Both the position numbers and the translations under genes were made by a program. From assembly GCF_965118895.1 (NCBI RefSeq), contig NZ_CBCPJJ010000021.1, positions 179,929 through 243,928 on the forward strand: DNA of 64,000 nt. The letters run 5' to 3'. Below the pieces are notes generated by a model. That model worked only from the letters and a program-made list of their open reading frames with translations, searched no databases and was not told where the DNA came from. Within the stretch, counting starts at the first letter, position 1. The number at the start of each line of letters is the position of its first letter. Source of the stretch: Rahnella inusitata_A (GTDB taxonomy: Bacteria; Pseudomonadota; Gammaproteobacteria; Enterobacterales; Enterobacteriaceae). Below, in pieces: positions 15,848-24,846 of this stretch.

Positions 15848-16753
15848 ATGGCTAAGGATCGCGCACTCACACTGGAAGCTTTAAGGGTCATGGACGCCAT
15901 AGACCGGCGGGGCAGTTTTGCCGCCGCTGCCGATGAGCTGGGCCGCGTCCCGTCAGCCCTGAGCTACACCATGCAAAAGCTGGAAGAGGAGCTGGACGTA
16001 GTGCTGTTTGACCGTTCAGGTCATCGGACAAAATTCACCAATGTGGGCCGTATGCTGCTCGAACGTGGCCGCGTACTGCTGGAAGCGGCGGATAAACTGA
16101 CCGTCGATGCCGAAGCGCTGGCGCGTGGCTGGGAAACGCAGATCACCATCGTCTGTGAAGCGCTGTCACCGGCGACTAAACTCTTTCCGCTGGTTGAAAA
16201 ACTGGCGCTGAAAGCCAATACGCAGGTGTCGCTAATCACCGAAGTCCTGGCCGGTGCCTGGGAACGTCTTGAGCAGGGCCGCGCTGACATCGTCATCGCC
16301 CCCGATATGCACTTCCGCTCATCGACAGAAATCAACAGCCGTAAGCTGTATAAGCTGGTCAGCGTGTACGTGGCCGCACCGGATCATCCCATCCATCTGG
16401 AAGCGGAACCGCTTTCAGACGTCAGTCGCGTAAAATATCGCGGGATTGCCGTGGCCGATACCGCCCGCGAGCGCCCGGTGCTGACCGTGCAGCTGCTGGA
16501 CAAACAACAACGTCTGACGGTAAGTACGCTGGAAGAAAAACGTCAGGCCCTGCTGGCAGGCTTAGGTGTGGCGACGATGCCGTATCCGATGGTGGAAAAA
16601 GACATCGCCGAAGGGCGTTTGCGGGTGGTGAGTGCGGAATACAATCACGAAACCGACATCATTATGGCGTGGCGTCGCGACAGCATGGGCGAGGCCAAAG
16701 CCTGGTTCCTGCGTGAAATCGTTAAACTGCTGGGCACGCGCGAAGCGAAGTGA
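15848..16753 (+). CDS. yhaJ: LysR-family transcriptional regulator YhaJ
   Basis: A 301-aa LysR protein with an N-terminal helix-turn-helix (LEALRVMDAIDRRGSFAAAADELGR split over residues 10-35) and a co-inducer-binding domain. Sequence matches E. coli YhaJ (298 aa), which regulates yqjF-region genes and responds to aromatic compounds such as DNT products. Start at 15848 follows AAGAGAAAAG and fits E. coli MAKERALTLE. Its neighbours yhaK and the yqjG/yqjF pair are known or likely targets. Confidence 0.95.
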   Translation: MAKDRALTLEALRVMDAIDRRGSFAAAADELGRVPSALSYTMQKLEEELDVVLFDRSGHRTKFTNVGRMLLERGRVLLEAADKLTVDAEALARGWETQITIVCEALSPATKLFPLVEKLALKANTQVSLITEVLAGAWERLEQGRADIVIAPDMHFRSSTEINSRKLYKLVSVYVAAPDHPIHLEAEPLSDVSRVKYRGIAVADTARERPVLTVQLLDKQQRLTVSTLEEKRQALLAGLGVATMPYPMVEKDIAEGRLRVVSAEYNHETDIIMAWRRDSMGEAKAWFLREIVKLLGTREAK

Positions 16754-16788
16754 TTTTGTCTTCGCTCATTACTCCCATACTTTTCCAG

Positions 16789-16813
16789 CCTTCCCCCTTG
16801 TGAAAGGGGAAGG
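16789..16813. terminator. Hairpin between convergent yhaJ and yqjG
   Basis: CCTTCCCC (16789-16796) pairs with GGGGAAGG (16806-16813). It lies in the 66 bases between the two convergent genes. There is no strong T run, so termination is only probable. Confidence 0.4.
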
Positions 16814-16819
16814 AGCAGG

Positions 16820-17803
16820 TCAGAAGCGGTTCTCGCGACCATGATCCGATTCTAAATCCTGCGCCGGGCCGGTGGATATAATGCCGTAAGGATTGATCGT
16901 CGCGTGGCTGCGGTAATAGTGGTTGCGGATATGCGCGAAGTCGGTGGTATCACGGATGCCCGGCATCTGATAAATATCGCGCAGAAAGCCGTAAAGATTT
17001 GGGTAATCGCTGATGCGGTGACGGTCGCATTTGAAATGCGTGACGTAAACCGGATCAAATCGCACCAGCGTAGTCCACAGGCGAAGATCGGCCTCGGTCA
17101 GCTGATTGCCGGTCAGATAACGGTGTTTACCCAGTAAATCCTCCGCGCGTTCCAGCGCAGTAAACACGCCATTCACCGCTTCATCGTAAGCATCCTGAGA
17201 CGTTGCGAAACCGGCTTTATACACGCCGTTGTTGATCTGCGGATATACCCATTCATTAATCTCATCGATCGCCGGACGTAAAGACTGCGGATAATAATCG
17301 CCCGCTCGCGCACCAACGGCGTCAAACGCGCTGTTGAACATACGGATGATATCGGCGGATTCATTGCTGACGATGGTCTGCTGCTTTTTGTCCCACAGGA
17401 TCGGCACCGTGACGCGTCCGGTGTAATCCTTCTGCGCGCGCAGATAGATTTCATAGGCAAAGTTCAGGTGATACAGATCGTCGCCCGTGGCGGCCGGGAA
17501 ATCGGTCCCGAAGGTCCAGCCATTTTCCAGCATCAGCGGATGTACTACGGAAACCGGAATAATATCCTCAAGGCCTTTTAGCGTACGCATCAGCAAAGTC
17601 CGGTGCGCCCACGGGCAGGCGAGCGAAACATACAGATGATAGCGGTCGCGTTCTGCCGCAAAGCCGCCCACGCCATGTTCACCGGGAGCGCCGTCTGCAG
17701 TTACCCAGTTACGGAATTGCGATACGGAACGTTTGAAGTGTCCGCCGGTAGACTTGGTGTCGTACCAGGTGTCTTGCCAGATACCATCTACTAATTGTCC
17801 CAT
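16820..17803 (-). CDS. yqjG: Glutathionyl-hydroquinone reductase YqjG
   Basis: YqjG (Xi-class glutathione transferase) removes glutathione from glutathionyl-hydroquinones. The 327-aa protein has the catalytic Cys63 in SLACPWAHRTL, the thioredoxin fold with IVSNESADIIRMFN, and the C-terminal helical GST domain. Length matches E. coli (328). It lies downstream of yqjF in the same direction, as in E. coli; a gap of 154 bases separates them. Confidence 0.96.
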   Translation of the reverse strand: MGQLVDGIWQDTWYDTKSTGGHFKRSVSQFRNWVTADGAPGEHGVGGFAAERDRYHLYVSLACPWAHRTLLMRTLKGLEDIIPVSVVHPLMLENGWTFGTDFPAATGDDLYHLNFAYEIYLRAQKDYTGRVTVPILWDKKQQTIVSNESADIIRMFNSAFDAVGARAGDYYPQSLRPAIDEINEWVYPQINNGVYKAGFATSQDAYDEAVNGVFTALERAEDLLGKHRYLTGNQLTEADLRLWTTLVRFDPVYVTHFKCDRHRISDYPNLYGFLRDIYQMPGIRDTTDFAHIRNHYYRSHATINPYGIISTGPAQDLESDHGRENRF

Positions 17804-17957
17804 GGTCTTCTACCTTGTTTTCAGATGTTTTTTCAGAAATGAAAAAGGGCGAGGTGATAAATCACATCGCCCTGCAGGTCTTACATATTATCTAATTATT
17901 CAAGTATAGCCGGGTATTGCCGGCGCGATGTCCGGCGTTATCCCTGGTGTCGGACGA

Positions 17958-18350
17958 TTACCAGTTTTTCTTGATCAAACGGTCGATGCTGAATGCACCA
18001 GGACCTGAAGCAAACAGGACGAAGAAACCACCGGCGATGGACAGGTTTTTCATGAACATCATCTGGTTAACGCCCTGAGCGAAATCAGTGTGGAAGATAA
18101 GCGCGGTCAGGATGGTGAAGACGGCGGTAATCAGCGCGGTGGTACGGGTCAGGAAACCGAAAAGAATTGCCAGGCCGCCGCCGAATTCCAGCAGGATGGT
18201 CAGTGGCAGGAAGAAGCTTGGCACGCCCATGGAAGTCATGTAACCGGCGGTTGCGGTGTAACCATTGATTTTGCCCCAGCCTGCAACGATAAACAGAATT
18301 GGCATCAGAATACGGGCAACCAGCAGGGCAGTGTCTTGTAACTTAGTCAT
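17958..18350 (-). CDS. yqjF: DoxX-family membrane protein YqjF
   Basis: A 130-aa protein with four membrane helices, typical of DoxX (VARILMPILFIVAGWGKI, FFLPLTILLEFGGGLAILFG, ALITAVFTILTALIF, NLSIAGGFFVLFASG). E. coli YqjF is induced through YhaJ by nitroaromatic degradation products. The start at 18350 lies after GAGAGAAAT. It precedes yqjG. Confidence 0.93.
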   Translation of the reverse strand: MTKLQDTALLVARILMPILFIVAGWGKINGYTATAGYMTSMGVPSFFLPLTILLEFGGGLAILFGFLTRTTALITAVFTILTALIFHTDFAQGVNQMMFMKNLSIAGGFFVLFASGPGAFSIDRLIKKNW

Positions 18351-18546
18351 CTAATTTCTCTCCGAACGTCATGTGCTCAAATTGAGCTTTAAATGTTACC
18401 GGCCCGGTCGGAAAATGTTTCCTGCCGTTACCGCATCAGTTGATGACGAGATAATAGGGGGAATGACGATGCTTTGTTAGCAAGTAAATCTGTCTGAAAG
18501 CTTCAAAAAAATTGAACGGGCTTAGGATTGTTATTCAAAAAGAAAA

Positions 18547-18572
18547 GGGCCAGATGAATGTTCATCCGGCCC
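18547..18572 (-). terminator. Terminator downstream of the yqjDEK genes
   Basis: Stem GGGCC/GGCCC plus GATGAA/TTCATC, followed on the minus strand by a T-rich run (complement of 18537-18546). It ends transcription after yqjK. Confidence 0.8.
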
Positions 18573-18608
18573 TCAGATGTGAAAGCATTGACGTAAAGAG
18601 CAGAGCGC

Positions 18609-18893
18609 TTATTTCTGAGCGAAGGTCTTACGGAACAAACGTACCGTTCCCCAGATCCCGAAAGCGCGTCGTGACCAGCGGACAATCACGCTGGGATGGC
18701 GAATACCGTAGACGGCGACCAGACTGGAGCCAACCACCAGATATTTACGCATATCCACGAGTTTCACCCAGCCGCGGTCGATTTTTGCAGTAGCATCCAG
18801 CCAGTCAGCACCGGCATGAGATAACTCATTCCGCTGGCGCTGTATCTTGCGCAAAATTCTGACTTTCTCGATAGCGCGGTCCGAGGTGCTCAT
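18609..18893 (-). CDS. yqjK: YqjK family protein
   Basis: A 94-aa protein matching E. coli YqjK (99 aa), of unknown function. A central stretch (KYLVVGSSLVAVYGIRH) could be a short membrane segment, with basic residues on both sides. It overlaps the end of yqjE by ATGA and belongs to the yqjD-yqjE-yqjK transcript. Confidence 0.9.
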   Translation of the reverse strand: MSTSDRAIEKVRILRKIQRQRNELSHAGADWLDATAKIDRGWVKLVDMRKYLVVGSSLVAVYGIRHPSVIVRWSRRAFGIWGTVRLFRKTFAQK

Positions 18894-19297
18894 TGCTCGT
18901 CATCCTTCTCAAGCAGGGCGCGATCGACGTCAAGTTGCTTACGCGTGAGGCTAAGTAGCGTAGAACGCTTAGCTTTCGCCAGCGTCATTGCACCCAGAAT
19001 CACCGCCAGCAGCAGCAGTACGCCGGTCGTAGTGCCCATGGCCATCAGGCGATAAGCCGGATCGATTGCCCAGAAGAGGACAACCAGCAGGCTCATCAGG
19101 CCGAAGGCAGTAAAGATCAGGGTAATACCGGCCATGAGCAGCAATTGGAAAATATTGGCCTTTTCCTCTTCCAGCTCAATTACGGCCAGTCTGACGCGCG
19201 TTTCGACAATGCCGACCACCACGGTGGCGACACGTTGAATGATGTCGAAAAGCCCTTTACCCGGTCCTTGTGGTGCAGGTTTTAACGGTTCAGCCAT
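18890..19297 (-). CDS. yqjE: Holin-family membrane protein YqjE
   Basis: The 135-aa protein has two membrane helices (IFQLLLMAGITLIFTAFGLMS and LMAMGTTTGVLLLLAVILGA) flanked by charged ends, as in the phage-holin-like YqjE family. It lies 2 bases after yqjD and overlaps yqjK. In E. coli YqjE is grouped with the ribosome-associated inner-membrane protein YqjD; its own role is unknown. Confidence 0.93.
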   Translation of the reverse strand: MAEPLKPAPQGPGKGLFDIIQRVATVVVGIVETRVRLAVIELEEEKANIFQLLLMAGITLIFTAFGLMSLLVVLFWAIDPAYRLMAMGTTTGVLLLLAVILGAMTLAKAKRSTLLSLTRKQLDVDRALLEKDDEQ

Positions 19298-19299
19298 AA

Positions 19300-19602
19300 T
19301 TATCGGCGAGCTAACAGAACGCCGATGACTACGCCGACCGCGGCACCAATACCGACGCCCGTCCAGGGTTTTTCATGTACATAATCGTCGGCTTTGCCGG
19401 CAATTTCTTTTGTCTGATAGGCAATTTTGTCACCCGTATCGCTCAGACGTGCGCGCGTGTCTTTGAGCAGGGATTCTGCTTTACCGCGCAGTTTATCGAG
19501 TTCAGCTTTCGGCTTATCGGTAGAAGTCTGGAGCACTTCTTCCAGGGTATCTGCCAATGACTTTAATTCAGCCCGCAGTTGTTCTGATGTATTACTCGCC
19601 AT
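19300..19602 (-). CDS. yqjD: Ribosome-associated inner-membrane protein YqjD
   Basis: A 100-aa DUF883 protein (ElaB/YqjD family). An N-terminal helical region (LRAELKSLADTLEEVL...) binds 70S and 100S ribosomes in E. coli, and a C-terminal glycine-rich membrane segment (GVGIGAAVGVVIGVLLARR) anchors it. E. coli YqjD is RpoS-dependent. It starts the yqjDEK transcript. Confidence 0.95.
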   Translation of the reverse strand: MASNTSEQLRAELKSLADTLEEVLQTSTDKPKAELDKLRGKAESLLKDTRARLSDTGDKIAYQTKEIAGKADDYVHEKPWTGVGIGAAVGVVIGVLLARR

Positions 19603-19750
19603 GTGTAAGTCACTCCATACGTTAACTGATTCGAACTTTTAACATAGCGGATATTCAGGTGATCGCAAATGCGAATAGTCTGTTTCAAAAAGCAAGATCC
19701 CCCAAAAATCCTCCGTGGCAGGGTGCAAAATCACCTCTGACGGAACGAAA

Positions 19751-20128
19751 TCAGTGGCCCTGGGCCTCTTTCAATTCCGCTTGTGCTTCCTGCAACTTCT
19801 GCTGTTTTTTAACGATTTTATCGTGATCGCCTTTTGCCTGAGCTTCTTTCAGCTCCTGCTCGCGCTCGCTGACTTTTTCACGTTTCTCTTCAACACGTTT
19901 TTCATTCTCAGCTTTCAAGCCAGCGTCGGTACAATGCGCCTTATTTTCACGCAGCGCTTTCTCAAGACCATTAACGCGGTTCTGATTTTTGTGCGCGCGA
20001 GCTTCGTCGATTTGTTTTTGAATTTCGTGTTGTTTGGTCACGCAGCTTTCAGGCTGTGGTGCAGCAAAGCTGGTTGTGCTGAAGAATAAAGCAGGGGTGA
20101 GCAGCAGTGCAGATAAGGTCAGTTTCAT
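19751..20128 (-). CDS. yqjC: Periplasmic DUF1090 protein YqjC
   Basis: A 125-aa protein with a signal peptide (LLLTPALFFSTTSFAAPQ), two Cys residues in the mature part (ESCVTKQHE, AHCTDAG) and a long highly charged C-terminal helix rich in Glu, Lys and Gln that looks like a coiled coil. It matches E. coli YqjC, of unknown role. A 148-base gap separates it from yqjD, so it may have its own transcript. Confidence 0.93.
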   Translation of the reverse strand: MKLTLSALLLTPALFFSTTSFAAPQPESCVTKQHEIQKQIDEARAHKNQNRVNGLEKALRENKAHCTDAGLKAENEKRVEEKREKVSEREQELKEAQAKGDHDKIVKKQQKLQEAQAELKEAQGH

Positions 20129-20226
20129 CGTATAGCTTCCTTTTGATGTTTAAGTGAGTGTGGCACTTAATTCCTTGAACAGAGAACGTCAAACAATAGA
20201 TTTTGTGTATAACTAGCTTATAAATA

Positions 20227-20253
20227 ATATCACCGCCAAATGGGCGGTGATAT
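20227..20253 (-). terminator. Hairpin downstream of mzrA
   Basis: A perfect 11-bp stem, ATATCACCGCC with GGCGGTGATAT, around a 5-base loop, 31 bases past the mzrA stop. It has only AT-rich flanks and no strict T run. Confidence 0.65.
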
Positions 20254-20283
20254 CAGAAAATTTAACCAAAACAGCCAAAGTGC

Positions 20284-20667
20284 TTATCCAAACCTCAACC
20301 GGTCCCGGTTGAGCTTATCAAGCCACACCCTCGCATGGGGCGGCTCGCAGTTCTGAATGAGGAATCCTGGCGGCAGAATATCCTGCAAAACGCTTTGCGC
20401 CATCTGGCGCTGTTCAGAGGAATCGAGCTGAATAACCAGCCCGTCATTGAGTGGCGTAATGCTTTTGATATGGATCCCACGCTGGCTGAGCCCCTGATAT
20501 ACAAAAAAGCCGTCAGGTAGCGAAATACCTGCTTTAGCCGGGCGGATTTGAAGCGCATTGCCGTTGGCGGGTATCCGTGAAACAGCCAGCCCTATCATGG
20601 CGGCGGTGGCCAGCAGCATGATCATCACCGGCAAAAGAAAAGAACGTTTAAGAAACCTGCGGCTCAT
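20284..20667 (-). CDS. mzrA: EnvZ/OmpR modulator MzrA
   Basis: MzrA links the EnvZ/OmpR system with other envelope responses by binding EnvZ. The 127-aa protein (same length as E. coli YqjB/MzrA) has a single N-terminal membrane helix (SFLLPVMIMLLATAAMIGLAV) and a periplasmic domain containing LQIRPAKAGISLPDGFFVYQ-type family sequence. Its start overlaps the yqjA stop (TAATG), so the two are co-translated, as in E. coli. Confidence 0.9.
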   Translation of the reverse strand: MSRRFLKRSFLLPVMIMLLATAAMIGLAVSRIPANGNALQIRPAKAGISLPDGFFVYQGLSQRGIHIKSITPLNDGLVIQLDSSEQRQMAQSVLQDILPPGFLIQNCEPPHARVWLDKLNRDRLRFG

Positions 20668-21347
20668 TATGCGCTTTTGCCTTTATTCTGGCGGTCGGCG
20701 TGCTTTTTACGCCACAGTACGACAATCGAACCGACCAGCCCGCCGATCAGCAACAGCACCGGTAATAACATCAGACAGTTCATCACCTGATCTTCATATT
20801 TGAGGAACAGCGGCGTTTTACCGAGGAAATAGCCCAGCGAGGTAAGGATCATGATCCACAGGAATCCGCTGACCCAGTTGAAGAACTGAAAGCGGCTGTT
20901 GCTAAGCCCTGATAAACCGGCGATGGTCGGCAACAGGGTGCGAACAAAGGCCAGAAAACGGCCCACCAGCAGGGCCGAAAGACCGTGTTTATGGAACAGC
21001 GCGTGGGCGCGTTCGTGATAATGAACAGGCAAGTGCCCGAGCCAGCTTTGGACTATTCGCGTATTTCCCAGCCATTTCCCCTGCACATAACTGAGCCAGC
21101 AACCCAGGCTGGCAGCGCTGGTCAGCAGGAAAATGGTGAGCGGGAAATTCATCGCGTCTTTGGCGATCAGCACACCGACCAAAATTAACAGGCTGTCGCC
21201 GGGCAAAAACGCCGCAGGTAGCAGGCCGTTTTCAAGAAAAATGATCATGAATAAAATCAGGTACAGCGCCCAGACCAGCGATGGGTCAGCCAGGGTTTTA
21301 TAATCTTGTTGCCAGAGTGCATCGATGAGAGAACTGATAATTTCCAT
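20667..21347 (-). CDS. yqjA: DedA-family membrane protein YqjA
   Basis: A 226-aa DedA/VTT-domain protein, E. coli YqjA (220 aa), involved in membrane homeostasis and alkaline/osmotic stress tolerance. It shows the family pattern FLENGLLPAAFLPGDSLL, then GRFLAFVRTLLPTIAGLSG with the essential acidic and Arg residues, and C-terminal helices. It shares a stop-start overlap with mzrA. Confidence 0.94.
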   Translation of the reverse strand: MEIISSLIDALWQQDYKTLADPSLVWALYLILFMIIFLENGLLPAAFLPGDSLLILVGVLIAKDAMNFPLTIFLLTSAASLGCWLSYVQGKWLGNTRIVQSWLGHLPVHYHERAHALFHKHGLSALLVGRFLAFVRTLLPTIAGLSGLSNSRFQFFNWVSGFLWIMILTSLGYFLGKTPLFLKYEDQVMNCLMLLPVLLLIGGLVGSIVVLWRKKHADRQNKGKSA

Positions 21348-21732
21348 CTGTTTCTTAAAACTCCATCATGTTCAGTGAGTCAGCGAAATACATCAGCGGA
21401 GAAACTGTCTCGACGCTACCTGTAAGGCTGATATTGGTCGCCTCTTCCCTGGCGTGCGGTCTGGTTGCGAATCTTATGCGTTCCTACGCGTCGTTTTGCC
21501 GTGTTTCACCTGGCGCAAACGGGTAAGAAAAGTCGTCTAACTGTAACAAAATAACAATAGCTCAGACAGGTAAATATAGCGCGTCGGGGCCGATCATTTA
21601 AGCCTGAAGCACGTTATGGAAAAGGGTTTTACATTGACTGACACTACTCGACAGTGACTGACAGGGAAGGGAAGTTTCTTGCAGAGGCAGGAAAATGGCA
21701 GGTTGGGTGAATGAACCTGCCGTAATGCGGGT
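21348..21732. other. Intergenic region between exuR and yqjA
   Basis: This 385-base gap should hold the yqjA promoter and the exuR terminator. A GGCAGGTT (21696-21703) / AACCTGCC (21713-21720) hairpin lies 13 bases past the exuR stop on the minus strand, followed by ATTTTCC, a plausible weak terminator. I see nothing else recognisable. Confidence 0.6.
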
Positions 21733-22509
21733 TTATTTATTATTTACCAGAGGCTGATCGAGATGAACCACCGGATTTTCTGAATACAGATAACGGTCTA
21801 CATTGAACTCGAAATCATCACTGGTGGCGCGGAAAAGCATTTGTTTGGTGTTTTCCAGATGCTGCCACATTGCCAGTTTTGCCGCGTGCGGATCGCGGCG
21901 GATCAACGCTTTAAGGATCAGGTCATGATCTTCACACCAGCTTTCGATCGACTTTTCGTCGATATGTTCATGCAGCTTGCGCCAGTACGGGTTGTGCAGA
22001 CGCTGGCTCCACATCTTTTCGACGATGGTGGCCAGCGCGCTGTTTTGCGTCGCCTGCGCCACCTGCACGTGAAATTTAAGATCCCATTCTGAATCACGGA
22101 ACCGGTCTTCCTGCCGCGCATGCTCCTGAATTTCCATCAGGCGCATGATGTCCTGCTTGGTGACCTGCGTGGCGGCAAACTCCGCAATGTTACTTTCAAT
22201 CAACTGGCGCGCCTGCAATAACTCAAACGGTCCCGCGGTGCCAAATTCACTGCCGCAATCCGGCACGACCAGATGGCGCTGCTGGTTGGACATCACATGA
22301 ATGCCCGATCCTTTACGGACTTCCACATAACCTTCCACTTCCAGCATGATTATCGCTTCGCGTACCACGGTGCGGCTGACGTTCATTTCATCGGAAATCA
22401 GACGTTCGGCGGGAAGTTTCTCGCCAACCGGATAGACTCCGGTCTCAACGCGCTCCTTGAGCGTGGCAGCCAGTTGTTGATAAAGGCGTCTGGTGTCTGT
22501 GGATTCCAT
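21733..22509 (-). CDS. exuR: Hexuronate regulon repressor ExuR (GntR/FadR family)
   Basis: ExuR represses galacturonate and glucuronate genes (exuT, uxaCA, uxaB) until hexuronate or its derivatives bind. The 258-aa protein has the GntR winged helix (NVSRTVVREAIIMLEVEGYV and EVRKGSGIHVMS) and an FCD effector domain with metal-ligand-type His and Asp residues (DSEWDLKFHVQV). It equals E. coli ExuR in length. It lies 185 bases downstream of exuT, in the same direction. Confidence 0.97.
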   Translation of the reverse strand: MESTDTRRLYQQLAATLKERVETGVYPVGEKLPAERLISDEMNVSRTVVREAIIMLEVEGYVEVRKGSGIHVMSNQQRHLVVPDCGSEFGTAGPFELLQARQLIESNIAEFAATQVTKQDIMRLMEIQEHARQEDRFRDSEWDLKFHVQVAQATQNSALATIVEKMWSQRLHNPYWRKLHEHIDEKSIESWCEDHDLILKALIRRDPHAAKLAMWQHLENTKQMLFRATSDDFEFNVDRYLYSENPVVHLDQPLVNNK

Positions 22510-22656
22510 GTGAGTGCTCTTTAAAGTAGTGAACCTGCAACGAATGAGTCTGACAGATCCCGGGACCTGTTATACAAGTACCAGTATACGGTTTAAGAAG
22601 AGGGGATGCACCGTGCATTGGTCAGAAAGGCAGGGGGGATATCTCAGAAAAAGCAA

Positions 22657-22682
22657 AGCCCGGCAAAGGATCTTACCGGGCT
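22657..22682 (-). terminator. Terminator downstream of exuT
   Basis: AGCCCGG (22657-22663) pairs with CCGGGCT (22676-22682); on the minus strand it is followed by TTTGCTTTTTCT. It separates exuT from exuR. Confidence 0.85.
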
Positions 22683-22694
22683 GTAATCAGCGGA

Positions 22695-23987
22695 TCAGGC
22701 TTTCGCGGTTTTTAGCGGAGCCGGTACCGGTTCAACGGCGGAACGGTTCTGCAATACTGTCCAGATGATGATTGCACCCAGCAAGTCGAAGACGGCGAGC
22801 GCCGCAAACAGCGGGCTGAAACCGATGGTATCGGCCAGCGCACCAACAACCAGTGCAAACAGGGTACTTGCTGTCCAGGCGGCCATCCCGGTCAGTCCGT
22901 TGGCTGTCGCCACTTCGTTACGACCAAACACATCAGAAGAGAGCGTAATCAGCGCGCCAGACAGTGACTGGTGAGCAAAGCCACCCACACACAATAAAGC
23001 GATAGCAGCGTAAGGGCTGGTGAACAGGCCGATCATGCCAGGGCCTATCATCAGGACTGCACCCATGGTCACGACCATTTTGCGGGAAACGATCAAGTTT
23101 ACTTTAAAATGTTTCTGGAAGAACGGCGGCAGATAACCACCCAGGATACAACCGAGGTCAGCAAACAGCATCGGCATCCAGGCGAACATCGCGATTTCTT
23201 TCAGGTTGAAGCCATACACCTTGAACATAAACAATGGGATCCAGGCATTGAATGTGCCCCATGCCGGTTCAGCCAGAAAACGTGGCAGCGCGATACCCCA
23301 GAACTGACGGTTACGCAGGATCTCCCAGGCAGACATTTTCTTGCCGTTGGTGGTTTGGTGCTGTGCTTCCTGACCTTCCAGAATGTAATCGCGTTCTTCG
23401 TTACTGAGTTTTTTCTGGTCTTTCGGGTGTTTGTAGAGAACTAACCAGCTGATCGCCCAAAGCATGCTGAGCCCACCGGTGATGACGAACGCGAGCTGCC
23501 AGCTGTGCATGATGATGCACCAGACAACCAGCGGTGGCGCAATCATCCCGCCGATAGAAGAACCAACGTTAAAGTAACCGACGGCAATAGAACGTTCTTT
23601 TGCCGGGAACCATTCGCTGCTGGCTTTCAGGCCGGCTGGGATCATCGCGGCTTCTGCCATACCGACAGCACCACGCGCGATAGCGAGTCCACCCCAGCTG
23701 CTGGCCAGCGCGGTCGCCATACAGAAGATGGCCCACATGATGGCAAACATGGCGTAACCGACTTTGGTGCCCATCACGTCGAGAACATAACCGGCTACCG
23801 GCTGCATCAGGGTATAGCAGGCAGAATAGGCGGCGATAATATAAGAATATTGTTGTGTACTGATGTTGAGCTGACTCATCAGTGTCGGTGCTGCAGCGGC
23901 TATGGCGTTACGTGTTAAATAACCCAGTACAGTCCCGACTGTGACCAGCCCGATCATGTACCAGCGTAACCCTTTGATCTTACCCAT
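22695..23987 (-). CDS. exuT: Hexuronate/H+ symporter ExuT
   Basis: ExuT imports galacturonate and glucuronate with protons. The 430-aa protein is a 12-helix major-facilitator transporter of the anion:cation symporter family: an N-terminal WYMIGLVTVGTVLGYLTRN, a RGAVGMAEAAMIPAGLKASSE-type motif split near residues 110-130, and a central cytoplasmic loop rich in charge. The start follows GGGAGTGAG. It is divergent from uxaC across a long shared control region. Confidence 0.96.
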   Translation of the reverse strand: MGKIKGLRWYMIGLVTVGTVLGYLTRNAIAAAAPTLMSQLNISTQQYSYIIAAYSACYTLMQPVAGYVLDVMGTKVGYAMFAIMWAIFCMATALASSWGGLAIARGAVGMAEAAMIPAGLKASSEWFPAKERSIAVGYFNVGSSIGGMIAPPLVVWCIIMHSWQLAFVITGGLSMLWAISWLVLYKHPKDQKKLSNEERDYILEGQEAQHQTTNGKKMSAWEILRNRQFWGIALPRFLAEPAWGTFNAWIPLFMFKVYGFNLKEIAMFAWMPMLFADLGCILGGYLPPFFQKHFKVNLIVSRKMVVTMGAVLMIGPGMIGLFTSPYAAIALLCVGGFAHQSLSGALITLSSDVFGRNEVATANGLTGMAAWTASTLFALVVGALADTIGFSPLFAALAVFDLLGAIIIWTVLQNRSAVEPVPAPLKTAKA

Positions 23988-24308
23988 TTAACTCACTCCC
24001 AGTAAATAATCCGGCAATGACGGCTGAGGCTGTCATCGCACATTTCGCGCCATCTGACTCAGCATGGGCTTCTGGCTTTTCCTTAAAGTGTTTTCCGGGA
24101 ACATCGCCGCCAGAGGATTTCGCTGGGGGAGCTGCCCGATGACTCACGCACTGCTTTATTCTTATCTGTGCGTAAGGATCCGATGAACTTCCTGCACACC
24201 AGAACAACTGCTTCACCTTCCGGCTGACTGCACCTGAGAAGTGTTGTCCGGCAACAGCGAAAGGACGTGGCAGGTAATCTCTGACGCTCTTGTCCGGACG
24301 CAGCAAAG

Positions 24309-24356
24309 ATAACTTGTCATACAGATTTAAAATTTGAATGACATCACAAAACCACA
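24309..24356. promoter_or_regulatory. Control segment copy 1 (ExuR-like box plus CRP-like half)
   Basis: ATAACTTGTCATACAGATTT matches the pattern AAnTTGnnATACnnATTT of UxuR/ExuR operators, and TGACATCACAAAA with CACA follows, resembling a CRP site. The 48-bp segment recurs at 24595-24642 with only 4 differences, in the same orientation. Function is inferred. Confidence 0.5.
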
Positions 24357-24594
24357 TTTAAACTGTGTGCTTACTTAACTTTTTTAACTTCACGGTTATT
24401 TACTTGATTTTACAGAGTTAATGGTTTTTTTGTCGACATGCGTCACACTTTTCACTGGTTACGTAACAACCAGCACCTGAAAAATCAAACGAAAGTGGTG
24501 TAACAACTTTACGATTTGTTCACAATCGAGGAAAAGAGAGTTAAAACGGCTTTATGCAAGCCATCAGCGGGCGGCGGGGATTGCTGACAGAGAA

Positions 24595-24642
24595 ATAACT
24601 TGTCATACCGATTTAAAGTTTGAGTGACATCACAAAATCACA
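24595..24642. promoter_or_regulatory. Control segment copy 2 (ExuR-like box plus CRP-like half)
   Basis: This is the second copy of the 48-bp segment, with ATAACTTGTCATACCGATTT and GTGACATCACAAAATCACA. It lies about 205 bases upstream of uxaC, while copy 1 lies about 320 bases upstream of exuT, so each divergent gene may have its own copy. Confidence 0.5.
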
Positions 24643-24846
24643 CTCGGAATGTGAGGATAATAGCGGTCAGTGCTTAAAGACTCTAAAGTTTTTGTTTTAG
24701 AGAGAATTAGTGTGTGTTTTACAACGGAAATCGCCCACTTTCGCGGAAGAGTACCCCTAAAAAGAGCTGGACGATAAACTGAATTGGTGTGATAACTTCT
24801 CACCATTGAGAGACAACTCTACAGAATTCATGATGAGGATCCTAAG

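Larger units (their letters stand above)
23988..24846. other. Shared exuT-uxaC control region
   Basis: These 859 bases separate the divergent exuT and uxaC genes. They hold two near-identical 48-bp segments listed below, an imperfect palindrome AAAGTGGTGTAACAACTTT (about 24492-24510), and GAATTGGTGTGATAACTTC (about 24781-24799). These look like ExuR/UxuR-type sites. The uxaC ribosome site is GAGGA, about 9 bases before its ATG. A minus-strand frame overlapping the exuT leader resembles no protein. Confidence 0.65.

Noticed and set aside
23980..24357. 125-aa frame upstream of exuT
   Set aside because: It covers the exuT leader and control sites, overlaps the exuT start and has no family resemblance.
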